From contig NC_067481.1 of the NCBI RefSeq assembly GCF_947179515.1, positions 39,409,704 through 39,473,703 of the forward strand: a DNA stretch of 64,000 nucleotides. The letters are read 5' to 3'. The position numbers and the translations under genes are program-made. How positions within the stretch are numbered: position 1 is the stretch's first letter; every line of letters begins with the position of its first letter. The DNA comes from Apodemus sylvaticus. Taxonomy: Eukaryota > Chordata > Mammalia > Rodentia > Muridae. Below are positions 55,938 through 64,000 of the stretch, piece by piece. The notes under the pieces are model-generated. The model worked only from the letters and a program-made list of their open reading frames with translations, had not been told where the DNA came from and did not search any database.

Positions 55938-56040
55938 ATGGGTGTGGTAGCACACTTGGGAGATGGAGGCAGGAGGATCAAGAGTTCAAAGCATTCTCCA
56001 CTACATAGCTTGATATACAAGAGATCCTGTCTCAAACATA
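55938..56040 (+). mobile_element. Old B1-like SINE
   Basis: GGGTGTGGTAGCACACTTGG to GATCCTGTCTCAAAC. Confidence 0.65.
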
Positions 56041-56214
56041 AATATTCACTCAGACCCCAGATCTCTGTCTCGATCCCGACCTCTTTAAAACCTAAGACCC
56101 GCTGGGTTTGATTCAAGGAAGGAAGGAGAATTTCTTCTGTGTATTTGGGATCCAAAGTAGCTGGACATGCAGGGCCTTTTCCATTCAAGAAAATGCAGTC
56201 AGGAAGGGTGAGAC

Positions 56215-56257
56215 CGGCCCCCGCTGGCCCCCGCTGGCCCCTGCTGGCCCCCGGCTG
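56215..56257. repeat. CCCCCGCTGG short tandem repeat
   Basis: About four 10-base units, one with a T change, 150 bases before exon 7. Confidence 0.92.
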
Positions 56258-56403
56258 TGATTGAGCACAGCATTCACACTGTCCCAGAACAACCGCTGGC
56301 AGCAGAGAGGCAAGCTCAGGTGTACTTGCGTGTTTTCTCCCCAGCTATCTCCTGCTGATTCAGGTCATTTACACTCTCGTTCGTGTGTCCCCTTCACCTC
56401 CAG

Positions 56404-56481
56404 GTTAGACACGGTGTACCTAACTCTTCAGACTCCGAGAGAACGACAAGCATCACGGTAATCCACCAGACGTACTTCTGA
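56404..56481 (+). CDS. C17orf78: C17orf78 exon 7: C-terminus and stop
   Basis: The acceptor is CCTTCACCTCCAG. Twenty-five codons end ITVIHQTYF followed by TGA at 56479-56481. The last residues match the human end. The 3' untranslated region follows; a poly(A) site is not certain. Confidence 0.92.
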   Translation, partial: VRHGVPNSSDSERTTSITVIHQTYF

Positions 56482-57171
56482 GCTCTGCATCGCCTGACTC
56501 TGAGCACAGCACTGTCTTCTGCACTGCAAATCAATTCGGGGGACGCTGGAAGCTCCTATCTGCATGGGGACATTATAGTCAGACGGTATGCCAGGACAGT
56601 AGCGGAAGAGTCCGGGCTGAGCAGAGCTACCTTCGTGCCTCTGCAGCTGACACAGCCATATGCGCCTGCCATTCACTCTGCACATTCTTAAGTGGGTTAC
56701 CTTTCCATCCCAGCAAATGAAGATAAAGTCCTTGCCTCTGAGTGTTCCACATGAACCTTGCTGCTTTCTCGGATGAAAGGTGCGGCCTCCCCAGGCCGAC
56801 AGCGCGGCATACATCCCGGGTCTTGGCCTCCCAGCTTCCTTCGCGCTCACAGCTGTCATCCACCTTCCGCCCGGGCACCTCCTCTCCTAGGGCTTAGGAC
56901 TTATGATTTAGCCTCTGTCACTACACATAGTTATCAACAACCTGGTAAAGGGAACCCAGCCTTAGGCATCCAACGGCCCTTCTTAATAAGTCATTCCTAG
57001 AGGAGTTCAGAACAACAGAAATACAGCTTCAAATGAAATCTGAAGGTTCAGAATTCCTAAGGTAGAACTGATATTATGCTTTCGTTTCCCTTTTCTTTTG
57101 TTGTTTTTCTTGTGCTGTGATTTGGACCAAGGTTCTCACACTGAAAGTACTGTACAACTGAACTATATACC

Positions 57172-57335
57172 TAGCCGGGCGGTGGTGGCGCACGCCTGTA
57201 ATCCCAGCACTCTGGGAGGCAGAGGCAGGTGGATTTCCGAGTTCGAGGCCAGCCTGGTCTACAGAGTGAGTTCCAGGACAGCCAGGAATATACAGAGAAA
57301 CCCCGTCTCGAAAACAAACAAACAAACAAACAAAA
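57172..57335 (+). mobile_element. B1 SINE, young
   Basis: AGCCGGGCGGTGGTGGCGCAC keeps CpGs; (AAAC)n tail. Flanks ACTATATACCTA on both sides are the target-site duplication. Confidence 0.97.
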
Positions 57336-57374
57336 AAAGAACTATATACCTAACCCTTTTTGTAAAAGTAACTT

Positions 57375-57620
57375 ATTTTGAGACAGGATATTGCTGGGTT
57401 CAGAGGACCTGGAATTCTCTGGATGCCTTAAACTTTCAACTCTCTGGCTTCAGCCTCCTAGAGCAGCTGGCAATTCGAGTGTGCACAGGAAGGCCTGGCT
57501 GTGCCTTATTTAATTTGTAATTTTGTGAGACAAGAATTTTCAGGCTGGCCTCCAACTTACTATGTACCTAAGGATCACCGTGAACTCCCAACCATCCCAC
57601 CTCCTGGCTAGGCATTGTTT
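57375..57620 (-). mobile_element. Old B4/B1-like remnants
   Basis: TTTTGAGACAGGATATTGCTG and TCAGGCTGGCCTCCAACTTAC. Confidence 0.5.
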
Positions 57621-57637
57621 TACCAATGAGCTGCATA

Positions 57638-57829
57638 TGGGTTTTTTGTTTTTGTTTTTGTTTTGTTTTTTGGATTTGGTTTTTCAAGACAGGGTTTCTC
57701 TGTGTAGCCCTGGCTGTCCTGGAACTCACTCTGTAGACCATGCTGACCTCAAACTCTGAAATCCGCCTGCCTCTGCCTCTGCCTGCCTCCCAGCTGGGAT
57801 TACAGGCGTGCGCCACCACCGCCCGGCTG
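57638..57829 (-). mobile_element. B1 SINE, young
   Basis: (TTTTTG)n, then AGACAGGGTTTCTCTGTGTAG to GCGCCACCACCGCCCGGCT. Confidence 0.97.
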
Positions 57830-57939
57830 CATATTGTTTTGATAAGGACTCTGGAACAAAATGATTGTGATGATGAGGCCTCTCACAGAGGATAGCTATG
57901 AACAGAGTCTGACCTGCTAATTAAGAGTTCAGAGAGGGT

Positions 57940-58085
57940 TAGACGTAGTGGCACGTGCCTTTAATTCAAGCACTCAGGAGGCAGAGATAGGCAGATCTCT
58001 GAGTTCATGGCCAGCCAGATCTAAAGAATGAGTTCCAGGACAGGCAGGGCTACACAGAGAAACCCTGTCTCAAAAAATAAAACAA
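57940..58085 (+). mobile_element. B1 SINE
   Basis: TTAGACGTAGTGGCACGTGCC to AACCCTGTCTCAAAAAATAA. Confidence 0.94.
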
Positions 58086-58201
58086 ATACATAGAGTTCCG
58101 TCGAAAACAGAGCCAAGGCCTGAAGCAACTGGAGCAGCGGACAAGGTTGCCCTGCTTCTTTCCCTGTGATTGTGAAACCTTTCCAGTTGCCAAGTATATG
58201 T

Positions 58202-58214
58202 ACACACACACACA

Positions 58215-58259
<45 letters not shown>

Positions 58260-58273
58260 GCGCACACACACAC
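58202..58273. repeat. (CA)n with an inner CGCGCG
   Basis: 72 bases of alternating purine-pyrimidine with CGCGCG at 58257-58262. Confidence 0.97.
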
Positions 58274-58349
58274 TCCCAGGATGACCTTCAGCTCATGAGC
58301 CTCCTGTCTTCCACTTCCCATGCACTTGGATCACAGGCACGGCACACGG

Positions 58350-58714
58350 CACCAAGTCTGGCAAGTGATTCTGTTTTCTTAGTTCTTGAGAAGAACCCAT
58401 ACACGAAGTCTAGCCTTCCTCCTTCCACTTTAAGTACTGTTCCCAACAGGATTCTCGAAAGTGTGCTAACTGCACAGGGAACAAGCTGAGCCGGGAGGAA
58501 AGGGCAGGTACAAGGAGATGGCGAGCCAGCGCTCCCGGAAGAGCAGAAGAACCTCTCAAATTCCACAGAACACGCTTTAGCACACAGCAGACGGGCGACA
58601 CAAGACTGCGCGTGGCCTTGGATATGTGAGAGGATCACGAGCACCCTTCTAGTGACTCGAAACATCCCCTCACGTTGATTCTGATACCTGTTACTTTGCT
58701 TGACCCTATAATAG
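58350..58714. other. Unique sequence past C17orf78
   Basis: Somewhat CpG-enriched (GAGCCAGCGCTCCCGG); no exon recognised. Confidence 0.4.
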
Positions 58715-58723
58715 AGGGGGGGG

Positions 58724-58782
<59 letters not shown>
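58715..58782. repeat. (G)n(GA)n microsatellite
   Basis: G9 run then about 26 GA units. Confidence 0.96.
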
Positions 58783-58784
<2 letters not shown>

Positions 58785-58789
58785 GCTCT

Positions 58790-59860
58790 TTGCCAGGTCT
58801 AGGGGGGAGGCTATTAAAAAGACTATCTGATTCTAGGATTAAAGGCAGCCTTCATCCCCTCCTCACCAACAGAATGTTCCTCAACCCGGAAGCCTGAAAT
58901 TTCCTAGAAGCTGAGAGCCAGGCCAGGTGCATGCTGTTCTGCTCTTCTGTGAGACTGAAACCTGGGTGACACCTGTACTGACTTGCTTCGTGGAAACTGA
59001 CACGGTCCAAACTGTGCAATCTGTTTGGAGGACAGTTGTCTTGGCAAAAGCAAGACTCTTCTGAGCATTTCCCCCACTCCCTAATCACCTAGCAGCTTTG
59101 AATCCCTCCCCTGGTGAAGAGAGGATTTGGAAACTAGGAGCTGAGGAGAGCGGAGGAGAAGGGGGCACTCCTGTGTGGACTTTGCAATGTGGACTTCAGT
59201 CTGCAGATTACCCCAGAGTCACATACAAATGCTCCGGTCATCATTGTAGACACACTCTTATAAAACACGCAATGTGACTGCCAGTGAGTCCTCTGCAAAG
59301 TGCCAAATTCCTGTTGCAAATGATTTTTCATTAAAGTGTCTTATTTCGTTTTTCTGAGTCCTAAAGTGCATTCTCACTATCAAAATTTACAGAAAATAAT
59401 GAAGAATATAAAGGAATAGAAGAATATAACTTACATTTAACTCTCCTCCCGCAGGTAACCAGTTACACTGATACTTCTTTTATGGGCCTTATAAACATAT
59501 GTGCATATGATGACAGACATACATTGCATAGCATAACACTCTCCATATGACTTTTAACCTGATGCCCTCTTCCCCACTTATATATTAGCACTGTATTTCC
59601 AATTGGCACACTAATTACCTTGTGAGTATTTTTCAGTTTCAAAGGGAGCTCGAAGCCTTTCTTTCTGGAGGGTTGGTACGACCCTGATAAACTTTGCTTT
59701 GTTTTGCATTGCTCGATAAGGTCTTGTGCAGTTCAGCTAGCTGTGACTTCACAATGTGGTCAAGGGTGATCCTGAGCTTCTGATTTCTCTCTCTCTCTAC
59801 TCCTAAGACTGGGGTTGCAAGTCTACACCACTCCACCTGGCTAATATCCCAATTCAGAAC
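58790..59860. other. Unique sequence, possible C17orf78 3' region
   Basis: About 1.1 kb with almost no repeat. It holds the ATTAAA at 59329 and weak SINE-like text at 59760-59850. Confidence 0.4.
59329..59334 (+). terminator. Possible ATTAAA poly(A) signal downstream of C17orf78
   Basis: ATTAAA followed by a T/G-rich stretch (GTGTCTTATTTCGTTTTTCTG) lies 2.85 kb past the stop codon. This is a long distance for a small gene, so the use is doubtful. Confidence 0.2.
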
Positions 59861-59867
59861 TTTTCTC

Positions 59868-59982
59868 CCTCTCCCTCTGTAGCCCAGGCTGCTCTGAACT
59901 TACTATGTAGGACTGACTGTCTGATCCTCCTGCCTCAGCTTCCCAAGTGCTCGGAGTACAGGTGTGAACTATCTGCTCAGCT
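59868..59982 (-). mobile_element. B4-like SINE
   Basis: CTGTAGCCCAGGCTGCTCTGA to ACAGGTGTGAACTATCTGC. Confidence 0.7.
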
Positions 59983-60139
59983 TCTCAATACTTTTTGGTA
60001 GGGCCAAAGATTAAGGCAGATACTGGCTTGGTGCAAACAAGACAAGTTCAAAAACCCTCTACTTTGAACTTTTGAAGCTATTGCCTAATGACACTGAGCA
60101 AATGGCTGTAGGTGTAGACTGTTAGGAGTGCTTCAAAAT

Positions 60140-60283
60140 CAGGAGCTATGGCGCAGGAATGATCCTAGCCCTAGGCAGCCAAGGCAGGAAGACTGCCATG
60201 AATTCCTCCCAGTCAGCATAGACTACACAGTAAGTTCTCTGCCAACCTTGGCTACACAGTGAGACCCTGCCTTAAAAGACAAT
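60140..60283 (+). mobile_element. B4-like SINE
   Basis: GAGCTATGGCGCAGGAATGAT to TGAGACCCTGCCTTAAAAGAC. Confidence 0.7.
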
Positions 60284-60319
60284 TCCCTTCAGAGAAAGTA
60301 ATGGAATGAAAATAACGAG

Positions 60320-60700
60320 AGGCTGGAGAGATGGCTCATCAGTTATGAGCACTGACTGCTCTTCTGAAGGTCCTGAGTCCAAGTCCTGACAACCACATGG
60401 TGGCTCACAACCATCTGTAATGAAATCTGATGCCCTCTTCTGGTGGGTCTGAAGACAGCTACAGTGTACTTATATATAGCAATAAATAGGGCTGGGCGGT
60501 GGTGATGCATGCCTGTAATCCCAGCACTCTGGGAGGCAGAGGCAGGCAGATTTCTGAGTTCGAGGCCAGCCTGGTCTACAGAGTGAGTTCCAGGATAGCC
60601 AGGGCTATACAGAAAAACCCTGTCTCAAAAAAACCAAAATCCAAAAAACAAAAAAACAAAAACAAAAACAAAAGAACAATAAATAAATCTAAGGAAAAAA
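60320..60700 (+). mobile_element. B2 SINE split by a B1 in its tail
   Basis: GAGGCTGGAGAGATGGCTCAT to AGCAATAAATA at 60488; the tail resumes AACAATAAATAAATC at 60674. Confidence 0.95.
60489..60673 (+). mobile_element. B1 SINE inserted in a B2 tail
   Basis: GGGCTGGGCGGTGGTGATGC to a (CAAAAA)n tail. CAATAAATA on both sides is the target-site duplication. Confidence 0.95.
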
Positions 60701-60901
60701 TAGAAAGCAGAAGTGGGGACTATTTTAGAGAAAAGGGAGGTTGGGGGTAGGGGTGGGATAAGATTCACATATGAGACATACATATGTGAACATCACAATG
60801 AAACCCATTTTTTGTTTATTAAGCAAAATAGAAAATAAAAAGGGCTACAAGAAGGATTTTTCCTTAAAAAGTGTTATTTTGTTAAATATAAATATAAAAT
60901 A

Positions 60902-61046
60902 TGCTGGGCAGTGGTGGCACATGCCTTTAATCCCAGCACTTGGGAGGCAGAGGCAGGCAGATCTCTGAGTTCGAGACCAGCCTGGTCTACAGAGTGAGTT
61001 CCAGGACAGCCAGGGCCATACAGAGAAACCCTGTCTTGAAAAACTA
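60902..61046 (+). mobile_element. B1 SINE
   Basis: TGCTGGGCAGTGGTGGCACAT to AAACCCTGTCTTGAAAAAC. Confidence 0.97.
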
Positions 61047-61067
61047 TATATATAATAAAAAATATAA

Positions 61068-61270
61068 AGGGCTAGAGAGACTGTTCCTCTTCCAGATGAA
61101 CTGAGTTTGGGTCTTAGCACCTACACCAGTCAGCTCTTAATCACCTGTAACTCTCGTTCCAAGGGACCTGACGCCCTCTTCTGGATTCCACAGGTACCTA
61201 CACGCATGTGAAACTTATTTGCACACACCCACATACAGGTACATTAAAATAACAAAAATAAATCTAAACT
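61068..61270 (+). mobile_element. B3 SINE
   Basis: AGGGCTAGAGAGACTGTTCC to AACAAAAATAAATCTAAAC. Confidence 0.88.
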
Positions 61271-61317
61271 ATTGTCAACACAAAATATGCAGCAAATATA
61301 TATCAATTTCTTCATTT

Positions 61318-61486
61318 TCAGATTTATTTATTGTGCATCTGTATTTTGTCTTCATGTATGAATATGTACTATGTATGTCTGTTGCCTGTGGCTGTGAGCT
61401 GACGTGAGGGCCTGGGAACTGAACCTGGGTCATCTACTAGAGCAACAAGTGCTCTCCAGTGCTGAATCACCTCTCCAGTCTCCATT
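61318..61486 (-). mobile_element. B3 SINE
   Basis: CAGATTTATTTATTGTGCATC to TGAATCACCTCTCCAGTC. Confidence 0.9.
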
Positions 61487-61497
61487 TCTTAATTTTT

Positions 61498-61685
61498 TTA
61501 AAAGCTTTATTTACTTATTATATGCAAGTACACTGTAGCTCAGACACTTCAGAAGAGGGAGTCAGATCTCATTACGGATGGTTGTGAGCCACCATGTGGT
61601 TGCTGGGATTTGAACACAGGACCTTTGGAAGAGCAGTCAGTGCTCTTAGCCACTGAGCCAGCTCTCCACCCCCCCCCCCCCCGTT
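61498..61685 (-). mobile_element. B2 SINE next to a C-run
   Basis: AAGTACACTGTAGCTCAGACA to GAGCCAGCTCTCCACC and a run of C. Confidence 0.95.
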
Positions 61686-61695
61686 TCTTAATTTT

Positions 61696-61885
61696 TAAAA
61701 AAAAGATTTATTGATTTTTATATATATGAGCACATTATAGCTAGCTGTCTTCAGACACACCAGAAGAGGGCATCAGATCCCATTAGAGATGGTTGTGAGT
61801 CACCATGTGGTTGCTGAGATTGGAACTCAGAACTTCTGGAAGAACAGTCAGTGCTCTTAACTGATGAGCCATCTCTCCAGCTCCC
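61696..61885 (-). mobile_element. B2 SINE
   Basis: AAGATTTATTGATTTTTATAT to GAGCCATCTCTCCAGCTCCC. Confidence 0.96.
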
Positions 61886-61930
61886 TATTTCTTAATTTTT
61901 AAGCTATAATTGTGACTGAATCAAAACTGA

Positions 61931-62068
61931 CCAAGCTGGTTGTGGTGGCACATGCTTGCAACTGAGGCAGGAGACTTGCCATGAGTTTGAAGCCAACCTG
62001 GGCTACATAATGAGTACAAGACTCGCCTGTGCTACATAGAGATTTTTGTCTTAAACAAACAAAACCAA
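61931..62068 (+). mobile_element. B1/ID-like SINE
   Basis: CAAGCTGGTTGTGGTGGCAC to TTTTGTCTTAAACAAAC. Confidence 0.7.
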
Positions 62069-62069
62069 A

Positions 62070-62615
62070 CAAACTGATGAGGGATTCTGGATATCTGGAA
62101 TTGGTGAGCGAGCATTAGCATTCTTCCTTTCCTGCCCCCCAGAGTTATGCAGTGGTGGGCTTAGGGTATCAGCAGCCCTCACCACTCGCTACCCCCACTT
62201 CTCATTTTGGATGTTATTTAAACGCTACGCAACAGATTCTGACCTAAAGTGTTTCCCCAGCGTTTAGATTGAGCTATTTTCCAAGAACAGTTCCTTAGGA
62301 CAAGGAGCCATAAACCCTTTACTTATTGACATATTTGCCTAGGACAGGTTAAGAGTTTATGCCCCCCTCTTTCCCATTCTCAGAATTCCATTCCCAAGTT
62401 CATACAACAGCCTTCGGACTGTCTTGAGGACTATTTCTCTATCAGGTATACTTCCTGGTTCTTGAAACTCTGTAGTGCCCCTGTGAATCTGTGTGACTTT
62501 ATATATTGCTGTGTACTAGTGAAGCGTCGTGCTTGTGTAAGCACTCATTTGAGGGCTGGTGTGCCATCACTGAATGGACAGTTAAGGGCAGCATAGCACA
62601 GCTGTTTTCCCAGTA
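62070..62615. other. Unique sequence
   Basis: No gene or repeat recognised. Confidence 0.5.
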
Positions 62616-62745
62616 AAGGAGATGGCTCCCAGGGCCTTGCATGTACCGTACAAGTGCTCCACATCTCCAGCCCTTTTCTGTTTTTACTTTTTGAGACAAA
62701 GCCTAACTTGCCCAGGCTGGCTTTGAACTTGTGATCTAACTGTGG
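62616..62745 (-). mobile_element. Possible B4 remnant (ID half plus B1 half)
   Basis: CCAGGGCCTTGCATGTACCG, then TTTTGAGACAAAGCCTAAC. Confidence 0.5.
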
Positions 62746-62763
62746 CACCAAGCAAGCCTGACT

Positions 62764-62922
62764 CCTTTTTTTTTTTTCCCCCCCGAGACAGGGTTTCTCT
62801 GTATAGCCCTGTCTGTCCTGGAACTCACTCTGTAGACCAGGCTGGCCTCAAACTCAGAAATCCGCCTGCCTCTGCCTCCCAGAGTGCTGGGATTACAGGC
62901 GTGCGCCACCACTGCCCGGCTG
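62764..62922 (-). mobile_element. B1 SINE, young
   Basis: T-run and C-run, then GAGACAGGGTTTCTCTGTATA to CGCCACCACTGCCCGGCT. GCCTGACTCCTTTT on both sides is the target-site duplication. Confidence 0.97.
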
Positions 62923-62999
62923 CCTGACTCCTTTTAATGAAAGAATCAGGTAATTTCATTTTCACATAAAGTTTGCTACTGGGTTTTTTTAAATTTAAG

Positions 63000-63187
63000 A
63001 TTTATTTTTTTAAAAAGATTTATTTATATGTAAGTACACTGTAGCGGTCTTCAGACATTCCAGAAGAGGGCGTCAGATCTTGTTACGTATGGATGGTTGT
63101 GAGCCATCATGTGGTTGCTGGGATCTGAACTCAGGAACTTCGGAAGAGCAGTAGGAGCTCTTAACCACTGAGCCATCTTTCCAGCCC
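63000..63187 (-). mobile_element. B2 SINE
   Basis: AAAGATTTATTTATATGTAAG to GAGCCATCTTTCCAGCCC. Confidence 0.96.
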
Positions 63188-63189
63188 AA

Positions 63190-63361
63190 GATTATTTTTT
63201 TAATTGTATATGTGCATATGTGGGAACAGTGCCCACAGAGGATAGATGCATCTGATGCTCCTGGAGTTGGAGTTACGGAACTGACCAACATGGATGCTGA
63301 GAACCAAACTCAAGTCCTCTGCAAAAGTAGTACCCCTTAACGCGGAGCCCTCTCCAGCCCC
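63190..63361 (-). mobile_element. B3 SINE
   Basis: TGTATATGTGCATATGTGGG to CGGAGCCCTCTCCAGCCCC. Confidence 0.88.
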
Positions 63362-63456
63362 AAGATGCTATTGAGTTTTTAGAAAAGGTAAATGAAAAAG
63401 GGCCCACTCTGTGATTGTTGGTGAGGTTTGAATTAATCTCCCTCTGTTTATTATAT

Positions 63457-63653
63457 TACTATGACTACCACTGCCACTACAACAATAACTCTACTGCTAC
63501 TGCTGCTGCAACTATCACTACTACTACAACTACTACTACTATTACTACTGCTACTACTACTGCCATTACTACTATTACTACTGCTACAACTGCTGCTACT
63601 ACTAATACTACTGCTACTCTTATTACTATTATTATTACTGCTATTGCTACTAC
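63457..63653. repeat. (ACT)n-type trinucleotide tract
   Basis: About 197 bases of ACT/ATT/GCT-type triplets in near-constant register. Confidence 0.95.
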
Positions 63654-63664
63654 TTTGAAGCTTT

Positions 63665-63801
63665 GAGAAAGGGCCTCTCTATGTAGCTATGACTGGCCTG
63701 GAACTATCATTATGTAGACCAGGCTGGCCTTGAGTACCTAGAGATCCATCTACCTCTGTCTCTCAAGGGCTTGGATTACATACATGTACCACCACACCCA
63801 A
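63665..63801 (-). mobile_element. B1 SINE, diverged
   Basis: GGGCCTCTCTATGTAGCTATG to ATGTACCACCACACCCAAC. Confidence 0.88.
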
Positions 63802-64000
63802 CACATTCGTTTCTCAATTAATATTCATTTGTTGTTAATTTTAATGTGTATGCACACATGCATGTATGTGCCTGTGTGTGGAGATGTCATCTTTAGGAAT
63901 ACTATGCACCTCTTTGGAGACGTTAAATTCTCCTCAGCCTGGAGCTTACTAATGGGCCAGGTTGGCTGGCTGGGGAGTTCCAGGGATCCTCCTGTCTCTG

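Larger units (their letters stand above)
39460..56481 (+). other. C17orf78: C17orf78 orthologue, whole coding gene span (seven exons, 290 aa)
   Basis: This is a single-pass membrane protein of unknown function, orthologous to human C17orf78 (probably the locus listed as Gm11437 in mouse). Seven exons with canonical GT-AG junctions give one open frame of 290 codons; the human protein is about 275. Layout: signal peptide about 1-15; ectodomain about 16-195 with N-x-S/T sites at N65, N109 and N126 and Cys at 26, 73, 116 and 140; Ser/Thr-rich stalk about 145-185; membrane helix about 196-221; then a cytosolic tail with C224, C228, C235 and C237 next to the membrane and a conserved end, IHQTYF. 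A type I orientation is inferred from the signal peptide and the basic residues after the helix. There is no CpG island at the 5' end, which suggests tissue-restricted expression. In human the gene lies antisense within ACACA intron 1. Confidence 0.93.

Noticed and set aside
56428..56859. 143-codon minus-strand frame opposite C17orf78 exon 7
   Set aside because: Antisense to a real exon and its 3' UTR; no recognised domain and no exon signals.
1..64000. A previously undescribed multi-gene system
   Set aside because: I see only two recognisable coding loci plus repeats. The notable structure is the nested antisense gene and the alternative Acaca leader, not a new system.

Overview
The window is rodent nuclear DNA, most likely house mouse (Mus). 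It is packed with rodent SINEs: B1, B2, B3, B4-like and one full ID element. The young B1 and B2 copies carry mouse-type diagnostic wording, and a rat window would usually hold more ID copies. It also has a 5'-truncated mouse-type L1, long simple repeats, and low coding density. I recognise two protein-coding loci on opposite strands. The layout matches human 17q12, which corresponds to mouse chromosome 11.

Minus strand: the 5' end of Acaca (acetyl-CoA carboxylase 1). A CpG island at about 25.76-26.80 kb fits the housekeeping promoter II, with an inferred first exon (exon 2) ending at 26255. A 47-nt exon at 13845-13891 is the classic exon 4. The exon at 10294-10543 is exon 5 and carries the canonical start ATG at 10517. 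The rest of Acaca lies left of position 1. Promoter I and exon 1 are expected right of 64 kb. Exons 4 and 5 join in a reading frame that stays open upstream of the canonical ATG and resembles the N-terminally extended human ACC1 isoform.

Plus strand: the mouse orthologue of human C17orf78, complete in seven coding exons from 39460 to 56481. Every junction keeps phase, giving 290 residues with a signal peptide, a glycosylation-prone ectodomain, one membrane helix and a Cys-rich juxtamembrane tail. By the human arrangement it lies inside Acaca intron 1, antisense, between promoters I and II.

Other recognisable items are an Rpl17 processed pseudogene (29.44-30.01 kb), an MLT1-type LTR (28.74-29.11 kb), a MER5A fragment split by a B3, an L1 3' end with target-site duplications (34.77-35.36 kb), a 40-bp x 6 minisatellite (4261-4500), and an approximately 870-bp (GGGAAA)n/(GGAAA)n tract (7772-8643). 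The rest is intronic or intergenic DNA in which I see no genes. SINE boundaries are read by eye and may be off by 5-20 bases.
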